From contig JAKEIB010000118.1 in the NCBI GenBank assembly GCA_022614705.1, positions 1 through 11,830 on the forward strand: a DNA stretch of 11,830 nucleotides, read 5' to 3'. This stretch comes from Planctomycetota bacterium. GTDB taxonomy: Bacteria > Planctomycetota > Planctomycetia > Pirellulales > Lacipirellulaceae. The first letter of the stretch is position 1; the number at the start of each line of letters is the position of its first letter. The notes under the pieces are model-generated. The model did no database searches. It saw nothing but the letters and a program-made list of their open reading frames with translations, and had not been told where the DNA came from. Of this stretch, positions 7,523-11,830 are shown piece after piece. The position numbers were made by a program, and so were the translations under genes.

Positions 7523-7550
7523 GAGGTCCCTTTCGGCAGAAGGGACCTAC
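7523..7550 (-). repeat. GTAG-headed REP-like hairpin (GTCCC class), minus-strand unit
   Basis: Read on the minus strand from 7550: GTAG, stem AGGTCCCTT pairing with AAGGGACCT (9 perfect pairs), and a loop containing TGCCG. The loop and outer stem are the same as in the unit at 7466-7492, while the inner stem differs with mostly compensatory changes. Confidence 0.85.
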
Positions 7551-7562
7551 AATACGACACGG

Positions 7563-9485
7563 CTATTCAACAAACAAGAATTCTTGAGAATTTAACAACG
7601 CCCAGACGACATCCTGCTGTCGCCAGGAATCGTCCGTTGGCGACGTCGCCGCAATCATCGCCCGTTCTTCGTCGGTCGGTAAACGACTGAGAATACTTAG
7701 GAACGCAATGTCGCATTTCTCGGACGGCGAATCCTTGCTCGCCAGGTGCTGCATCAACACCGATTCGGGGTTCTGCAATAATTGTGATTCAACGAGGCCG
7801 TTGAACATAGGCATGAACTGCGTGACGTTCGAGGCCTTACTGCCGCCTTCGATGAATTCGCGATTCGATTGGCCGAAGGTGCGTAGAAAATGCCCCGGCG
7901 CCGCGGGAGCGCCGAGCTCCGACGCACGTACTTCAAAATTGTAGATCGGCTTTACATTATTCGGTGCGGCTCGTTCCGCGTCCAACTGCGATTGCAGGTC
8001 GTCCTTCATCGCCTTGAGCTCAGACACCACAAACTCCCAGTGCTGGTCTACGGTGTGGGTCTTTACCTTGTCGAAACGGGTGTGCATATCTTCCTTGCCC
8101 ACCAGCACAGGCCGACCCCCGTAATAAATCACCGAGCTGTTCAGACCCGACTCACGCGTATCGACCTCGGGCACGACCAGCGTCATCAACGAATCCCAAG
8201 CCTGCTCCGCCGTCATGCGCGTGAGCAGCCGGCCGCGAAAGTAATTCGACTCGCCTTCGTCCGGTTCTTCGGGATCCACACTGCGCTGATACGTTTGTGT
8301 ATTATAGAGCACCAGCATGTAGGCCCGCATGTCGTAACGCAGATCTTTCATGAGCTGCGTCAGATATTCGAGTAGCTCGGGGTGGGTCGCCTTGGTGTCG
8401 TCCCGCAGGTCGTCGACCGGCTCGATCAACCCCCGCCCCATCACGCGTCTCCAAAGCCTGTTGGCAATCACTGACGTGAAGCGTGGATTTTCCGGCGACG
8501 TCAACCAATCACCAAAACGATCGCGATAGTCGGCCGGGCTTTCGCTGGCGGGCAAGCCGGCCGGGCCGAAGATCGCATGCGCAGCGATTTTCTCGCCGGG
8601 CTTTGCATCCGGGTATTGATAGTCGGCCGGAAGTTGGATCGTCCCGTCGGATGTGCCCAGCACACGATCACGGTGATAGGTGTTGCGAACGACCTGCGAA
8701 AGATGTCGCAGCTCTTCATCGGTCGTGGCCTTTTCGACCTGGTAAATGGCCTTGAAAAGCTCATCGGTGTTGTCCGTCGTCAGATTCGCGGTAAAGGCTG
8801 CCATTTCAAACATTTGACGGCGCGTCCACCGATCGTGCGGATGGTCGTGGCACTGTGCGCATGCCACTCGCGTGCCGGCGAAAATTCGCAGCGTGTTGGC
8901 CATGTTGTCCAGCGGCATGCCGCGGTCGCGGAAATAATAGCCCACCGCGCCGTTGCCGCGCTGCCAACCAGAACCGGAGGCCGTCACCAGCTCGCGGACA
9001 AATTGGTCGTACGCTTTATTGCTGGCCAACGAATCCTTAATCCAGTTGATATAAAACGCGCGGCTGATGCCGCCGTCGTGCTCTTTGACGCGCAGAATGT
9101 CGGCCCAAAAGTTGAACTGGTGGCTGACGTGACCGGCCGATTGCAGCAGCGACTCGATCAAGCGGGCCCGCTTGCCCGATTCCTTCGAATCCAGAAACGC
9201 GCGAGCTTCCACCAGTGTCGGGATGCGACCAACGACATCCAAGTAAATGCGACGAACAAACTGTTCATCACCGGTAATCGGGAGCGGTTCGATCTTTTTC
9301 TGGCTGAGCTTGTCGTCAATAAATCGATCGATTGCGCGAGCCGCTTCCTGTCGGTCTCGCGGCGCAGAAACGGCCGCTGCTTGCTCGCCCGCGTCGACCC
9401 AGGCGGCAGCGCAAACGACGCCGATGAGCATCGTCGGAATCGTGAGAAGGCGAAGCGAAATGCGCATCACAGTCTGTTCGAACAT
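7563..9485 (-). CDS. DUF1549/DUF1553 domain protein with CxxCH motif
   Basis: 640 aa. The signal peptide (hydrophobic core about 11-28, LRLLTIPTMLIGVVCAAAWV) precedes a DUF1549 domain at about 45-250, with AIDRFIDDKL, FVRRIYLDVVGRIPT and the haem-c-like motif CAQCH at 209-213 followed by DHP. DUF1553 covers about 315-635 (YRDRFGDWLTSPENPRF, ANRLWRRVMGRGLIEPVDDLR, TQTYQRS, FLRTFGQSNRE, ending DVVWALLNSQEFLFVE). This is a short version without the N-terminal cytochrome-like (PSCyt1) domain found in many relatives. By family context it is an exported, possibly haem-binding protein of unknown activity, nearly always encoded beside DUF1501. The start is uncertain: ATG 9485 and ATG 9467 both lack a convincing ribosome-binding site. 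It is first in the minus-strand gene block. Confidence 0.94.
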   Translation of the reverse strand: MFEQTVMRISLRLLTIPTMLIGVVCAAAWVDAGEQAAAVSAPRDRQEAARAIDRFIDDKLSQKKIEPLPITGDEQFVRRIYLDVVGRIPTLVEARAFLDSKESGKRARLIESLLQSAGHVSHQFNFWADILRVKEHDGGISRAFYINWIKDSLASNKAYDQFVRELVTASGSGWQRGNGAVGYYFRDRGMPLDNMANTLRIFAGTRVACAQCHDHPHDRWTRRQMFEMAAFTANLTTDNTDELFKAIYQVEKATTDEELRHLSQVVRNTYHRDRVLGTSDGTIQLPADYQYPDAKPGEKIAAHAIFGPAGLPASESPADYRDRFGDWLTSPENPRFTSVIANRLWRRVMGRGLIEPVDDLRDDTKATHPELLEYLTQLMKDLRYDMRAYMLVLYNTQTYQRSVDPEEPDEGESNYFRGRLLTRMTAEQAWDSLMTLVVPEVDTRESGLNSSVIYYGGRPVLVGKEDMHTRFDKVKTHTVDQHWEFVVSELKAMKDDLQSQLDAERAAPNNVKPIYNFEVRASELGAPAAPGHFLRTFGQSNREFIEGGSKASNVTQFMPMFNGLVESQLLQNPESVLMQHLASKDSPSEKCDIAFLSILSRLPTDEERAMIAATSPTDDSWRQQDVVWALLNSQEFLFVE

Positions 9486-9629
9486 CGAGATTCTTAGGGC
9501 AAGTCGCCATTTCCCCAGTCATTTCGATCCTACTCGCCTGTTACCGCGCCAACAATCGGGAATCGCGTACTACGTATTCAGGTTTCTCCGCGAAAACGGG
9601 TTGTTTGTTGTTCCAATTGCGAACGTGCC

Positions 9630-9652
9630 GTAGCATGGGCCCCCGGCCCGTG
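9630..9652 (+). repeat. REP hairpin, RAYT-flanking class, left pair, plus unit
   Basis: GTAG (9630-9633), stem CATGGGCC (9634-9641), loop CCC, stem GGCCCGTG (9645-9652). All 8 positions pair, the third as T:G. It forms an inverted pair with 9670-9692; spacer 17 bases. Confidence 0.85.
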
Positions 9653-9669
9653 AATCCCGACAGATTTCG

Positions 9670-9703
9670 CACGGCCCTGGGGGCCATGCTACGGCCGTGC
9701 TAC
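9670..9703 (-). repeat. REP hairpin, RAYT-flanking class, left pair, minus unit plus extra half-unit
   Basis: On the minus strand the unit from 9692 is GTAG, CATGGCCC, loop CCA, GGGCCGTG: 8 pairs with the same T:G wobble. Immediately before it (9703 to 9693) lies an extra GTAG plus CACGGCC, a one-mismatch copy of the head and half-stem. It ends one base before the RAYT start codon. Confidence 0.82.
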
Positions 9704-9704
9704 G

Positions 9705-10388
9705 ATGACGCGCATGACGTTCAATCTCGACCCGCCGCCTGGCTTTCGTGGGCTCGACCCACATCTGCCGGTGAAAGTCTACACGCGTAACCTCCCGCAT
9801 TGGCGTCAAGCGGGCGCAACGTACTTTGTGACCTTTCATCTGGCCGATGCATTACCCGCCGCCAGGAAAAACGAACTTGTCGCGATGCGCCGTGAGTGGG
9901 AACTCCAGAATCCGCCGCCGCGCAGTGAAGCGGCGTGGACGGAATACGGACGAACTGTTTTTCGCCAGGTTGAACGGTGGATGGATGCCGGCCACGGCGC
10001 CTGCTGGTTTCAGCGACCGGAATATGCCGCCGAGTTGCGGCGGGCGATCTTACACTTCCACGAAGTGCGGTATGAGGTCGGCTCCTTTGTCATCATGGCC
10101 AATCACTGCCATCTGGCGATTCGCCTCTTGGAGGACTACCAGTTGGAAGAGGAAATCGGCGCCATGAAGAGCGTTACCGCCAACTTCGTGAACCGCGGCG
10201 AAGGGCGCCGCGGCGAGTTGTGGCAGCAAGAGTCTTACGATCGGATCATTCGCGACGAGGAGCATCTGTATCGCGTTGTGCAATACATTGGCGCCAATCC
10301 TCGCCGCGCCGGAATCGCCCGGCAAGACTGGAACCGCTGGATCAACCCCCGCTGGCAAACCCTCGGCTGGAACTTCCACGACAATTAA
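9705..10388 (+). CDS. REP-associated tyrosine transposase (RAYT, Y1/HUH family)
   Basis: 227 aa. It has the IS200/IS605-type Y1 fold: N-terminal region with VKVYTRNLPHW, then ATYFVTFHLAD (38-48), the HUH motif as His134-x-His136 in IMANHCHLAI, and the catalytic Tyr178 in LWQQESYDRIIRDEEHLYRVVQYIGANPRRAGI. RAYTs are single-copy domesticated relatives of IS200/IS605 transposases that nick and rejoin REP hairpins at single-stranded DNA. Here matched REP pairs lie on both sides (9630-9703 and 10401-10476), the arrangement expected of a RAYT with its own substrates. No ribosome-binding site is visible before ATG 9705 or the alternative ATG 9714, and the start sits one base after a REP head. The frame and key residues look intact. 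Its stop overlaps that of the convergent FGE remnant. Confidence 0.93.
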   Translation: MTRMTFNLDPPPGFRGLDPHLPVKVYTRNLPHWRQAGATYFVTFHLADALPAARKNELVAMRREWELQNPPPRSEAAWTEYGRTVFRQVERWMDAGHGACWFQRPEYAAELRRAILHFHEVRYEVGSFVIMANHCHLAIRLLEDYQLEEEIGAMKSVTANFVNRGEGRRGELWQQESYDRIIRDEEHLYRVVQYIGANPRRAGIARQDWNRWINPRWQTLGWNFHDN

Positions 10389-10400
10389 TGACGTATTAAC

Positions 10401-10426
10401 GTAGGTAGCATGGGCCCCGGCCCGTG
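10401..10426 (+). repeat. REP hairpin, RAYT-flanking class, right pair, plus unit
   Basis: A doubled head GTAG-GTAG (10401-10408) is followed by CATGGGC (10409-10415), a short C/G loop, and GCCCGTG (10420-10426). It keeps the T:G pair seen in the left copy. It starts 13 bases after the RAYT stop. Confidence 0.85.
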
Positions 10427-10451
10427 CGATAAATGAGCGCTTATTGATTCA

Positions 10452-10476
10452 CACGGCCCACAGGGGGCCATGCTAC
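10452..10476 (-). repeat. REP hairpin, RAYT-flanking class, right pair, minus unit
   Basis: Minus strand from 10476: GTAG, CATGGCCC, loop CCTGT, GGGCCGTG. The stem is the same as in the left minus unit and only the loop differs. It abuts the last recognisable codon of the FGE remnant's PEP-CTERM tail. Confidence 0.85.
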
Positions 10477-10865
10477 GTTTTCGTCTCCAGCACACCCACA
10501 ATACCGCTACCATTCCCAAGGCTCCTAGGCACTGCGTAGTTGGCTCAGGGATACTTGCGACACGAAAACCAATGTTGATGTTCTCGACGGACGGGCTTCC
10601 CTTGCTGCGGTTCGACGACGACAAGCTGCCGGAGCCGTTGCTCCAATTGCCGCCGCGAACGCCGCGAGCAGACGAACTGGAGTCGTTCACGAGATCAAAG
10701 TCCGTCTCTTCCCACTCCCAGACGTTGCCGCCCTGGCCCATCGTGCCGTAGGGACTGAGCCCGCCGGCCAGCGTGATATCCGCAGGGCCGGTATCGAAAC
10801 TTTGACTGTAAACGGCGGTGCCCGCCGCCGTGCCGCTCGCCACGGGAGTGGGTGCGCTGTCGGGA

Positions 10866-10909
10866 GCCACAACATTGGTCGCCGCGGCGACCGGGCCGCC
10901 TGTGGCTAC
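10866..10909 (-). repeat. GTAG-headed compound palindrome at the remnant breakpoint
   Basis: On the minus strand GTAG begins at 10909. An outer stem GCCACA/TGTGGC (10866-10871 with 10901-10906) encloses a perfect 16-base palindrome at 10877-10892 (GGTCGCCGCGGCGACC). It sits exactly where similarity of the FGE remnant to its relatives stops. Confidence 0.7.
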
Positions 10910-11006
10910 GAGTTGGTAAATTCTTGCAAAATTCTCGACGAGGCGCTGGACTCGGGGGCCGGGCGCGTGCCTACAATGGCGTGATCCTGTCTGGTCTGCG
11001 TCGGCC

Positions 11007-11033
11007 GTAACGACGGGCGGATCGGCTGTCGTT
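11007..11033 (+). repeat. REP-like hairpin (AACGGGCGG class), plus unit, degenerate
   Basis: It has GTAA in place of GTAG, stem AACGAC (11009-11014) with GTCGTT (11028-11033), and an interior GGGCGG. It is the partially decayed inverted partner of 11051-11075. Confidence 0.6.
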
Positions 11034-11050
11034 TTGAATCTCGAAAATGA

Positions 11051-11075
11051 CAACAGGCGAGCCGCCCGTTGCTAC
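11051..11075 (-). repeat. REP-like hairpin (AACGGGCGG class), minus unit
   Basis: Minus strand from 11075: GTAG, CAACGGGCG, loop GCT, CGCCTGTTG. There are 9 pairs, one a G:T wobble present only on this strand. It lies 19 bases upstream of the FGE-like gene start at 11095. Confidence 0.78.
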
Positions 11076-11083
11076 GCTGGCAA

Positions 11084-11088
11084 AAGGA
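11084..11088 (+). promoter_or_regulatory. Ribosome-binding site for the FGE-like gene
   Basis: AAGGA (within AAAAGGA), 6 bases before ATG 11095, which supports that start. Confidence 0.55.
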
Positions 11089-11094
11089 CGACTA

Positions 11095-11830
11095 ATGAAG
11101 ACGACCAATTTGTTTGCCATCCTCTTGGCAGCCCTCGTTGTCAACATCTTCTCCGAACGCGCCCGGAGCGACACCTTCGGCAGCGGGGCCAACACGTTCG
11201 ACATCGAATTCGTCACGATCGGCAACCCTAGCAACGCGGCCGACACCACGGGCGACCCGAATCCCACAGGCTCGGTGGCTGAGCTATATCGCATTGGCAA
11301 GTACGAAATCTCCGAAGATATGATCAACAAGGCGAACGCAGAGGGCGGTCTGGGGATCACGCACTCAAGCTTCGGCGCAAACAAACCCGCAACTTTGATA
11401 AGTTGGTTCGAAGCGGCGAAGTTCGTCAATTGGCTGAACACGAGCACCGGCGGCACGCCCGCCTACAAGCTCGATGGCGGTGGGAATCACCAACTTTGGA
11501 CGGCCAGCGACGTCGGCTACAACCCCAACAATCTCTACCGCAACAGCTTAGCGCGTTATTTTCTGCCGAGCGTCCATGAATGGTACAAAGCGGCTTACTA
11601 CGATCCCACGGCAGAGGTCTATTACGATTACCCCACAGGTAGTGACAGCGTTCCCGACGGGGTGGATTTTGCGGGGGACACGAGCTTTGATGCAGTGATC
11701 CCCGATTTCCCGTTTAACGTGGTGAACGACATCACTAACGTGGGGGTCTTGAGCCCCTATGGCACGGCGGGCCAAGGCGGCAATGTCTGGGAATGGGAAG
11801 AAACCGAATTTGATCTGGTGAACGACTTTA
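11095..11830 (+). CDS. FGE-like (SUMF1-fold) secreted protein, 5' part
   Basis: 245 codons are visible, open to the window end. The signal peptide (MKTTNLFAILLAALVVNIFS, cleavage near ARS, residue 25) is followed by a formylglycine-generating-enzyme-family fold: FDIEFVTIGNPSNAAD (35-50), YRIGKYEIS (65-73), ISWFEAAKFVNWLN (102-115), LPSVHEWYKAAYYDP (157-171), LSPYGTAGQGGNVWEWEET (219-237). In planctomycetes such secreted proteins usually end in PEP-CTERM; the end is outside the window, but the inverted remnant at 10385-11053 has one. True FGE converts a sulfatase Cys to formylglycine using C-terminal cysteines; these cannot be assessed here and are missing in the remnant, so an enzymatic role is doubtful. 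A different role for the fold is possible. A REP pair lies in its leader region (11007-11075). Confidence 0.9.
   Translation, partial: MKTTNLFAILLAALVVNIFSERARSDTFGSGANTFDIEFVTIGNPSNAADTTGDPNPTGSVAELYRIGKYEISEDMINKANAEGGLGITHSSFGANKPATLISWFEAAKFVNWLNTSTGGTPAYKLDGGGNHQLWTASDVGYNPNNLYRNSLARYFLPSVHEWYKAAYYDPTAEVYYDYPTGSDSVPDGVDFAGDTSFDAVIPDFPFNVVNDITNVGVLSPYGTAGQGGNVWEWEETEFDLVNDF

Larger units (their letters stand above)
10385..11053 (-). pseudogene. Truncated FGE-like (SUMF1-fold) PEP-CTERM gene remnant
   Basis: Only about 10478-10864 looks like gene sequence. It reads SAPTPVASGT, LSPYGTMGQGGNVWEWEETDFDL, RGVRGGNWSNG, NIGFRVA and then a PEP-CTERM (IPEPTT, LGALGMVAVLWVCW, RRKR). This is the C-terminal third of a formylglycine-generating-enzyme-family domain plus sorting signal. 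The preceding 64 codons of the frame, up to a TTG at 11053, are repeat and intergenic sequence; the 29 codons after RRKR read through REP hairpins to 10385. No N-terminal domain or signal peptide exists, so it is very probably dead. Over 26 residues around GNVWEW it matches the gene at 11095 at 23 positions, in opposite orientation. The cysteines that FGE enzymes use for catalysis are absent. Confidence 0.8.

Noticed and set aside
7466..7550. Inverted hairpins as a CRISPR array or intrinsic terminators
   Set aside because: There are only two units, in opposite orientation with no spacer series, and no T-tract follows either hairpin.
7429..7560. Upstream extension of the DUF1501 gene to the ATG at 7560
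   Set aside because: It would translate two repeat hairpins and place the Tat signal 58 residues inside the protein.
8577..9497. 306-codon open frame on the plus strand, opposite the DUF1549/1553 gene
   Set aside because: It is antisense to a gene with clear family motifs, has no recognisable domain, and is expected from GC-rich codon bias.
9630..10476. RAYT plus flanks as a complete IS200/IS605 insertion sequence
   Set aside because: The hairpins are paired REP units with GTAG heads rather than single left and right IS ends, and the protein resembles RAYTs more than TnpA.

Overview
The window is typical Planctomycetota DNA, most likely order Pirellulales (an inference from gene content; there is no rRNA or marker gene). 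The signs are moderately high GC, a DUF1559 H-X9-DG prepilin-like protein paired with a small lipoprotein, a DUF1549/DUF1553 plus DUF1501 pair, several secreted proteins ending in dockerin-like repeats and a PEP-CTERM tail, and many short GTAG-headed hairpin repeats.

Layout. 1-479 (+) is the 3' end of a secreted dockerin-like/PEP-CTERM protein. 632-2195 (+) holds a two-gene unit, a DUF1559 protein overlapped by a lipoprotein. 2196-2402 is a 207-base gap between convergent gene ends with no recognisable gene or clear terminator. 2403-9485 is a minus-strand block, in transcription order: DUF1549/DUF1553 protein, DUF1501 Tat protein, PqaA-family hydrolase, and glucose/sorbosone-dehydrogenase-like protein with a PEP-CTERM end. 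All four appear to be exported, so the block looks like an envelope or extracellular catabolic module. Repeats sit between its first and second genes and between its third and fourth. 9486-9704 is a divergent intergenic region. 9705-10388 (+) is a REP-associated tyrosine transposase (RAYT) bracketed on both sides by matched inverted pairs of REP hairpins. 10385-11053 (-) is a truncated, PEP-CTERM-bearing remnant of an FGE-like (SUMF1-fold) gene. 11095-11830 (+) is the 5' part of a related FGE-like gene that runs off the window.

The most interesting signal is the repeat system. At least nine hairpins are preceded on one strand by GTAG (one by GTAA). They fall into four sequence classes but share an architecture: head, stem, short loop, stem, usually as head-out inverted pairs. 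One class flanks the RAYT and keeps a T:G wobble on the GTAG strand while other stem bases change in a compensatory way. A second class, between DUF1549/1553 and DUF1501, keeps its loop while its inner stem covaries. Two more lie between the FGE remnant and the second FGE-like gene, one of them exactly at the remnant's breakpoint. A separate 41-base repeat lies at the 3' ends of two unrelated genes in different reading frames, supplying the stop codon of one and part of the tail of the other.

The protein-coding genes belong to recognisable families. Several starts (632, 1713, 6079, 7428, 11095) were chosen from ribosome-binding sites or signal-peptide position rather than longest frame.
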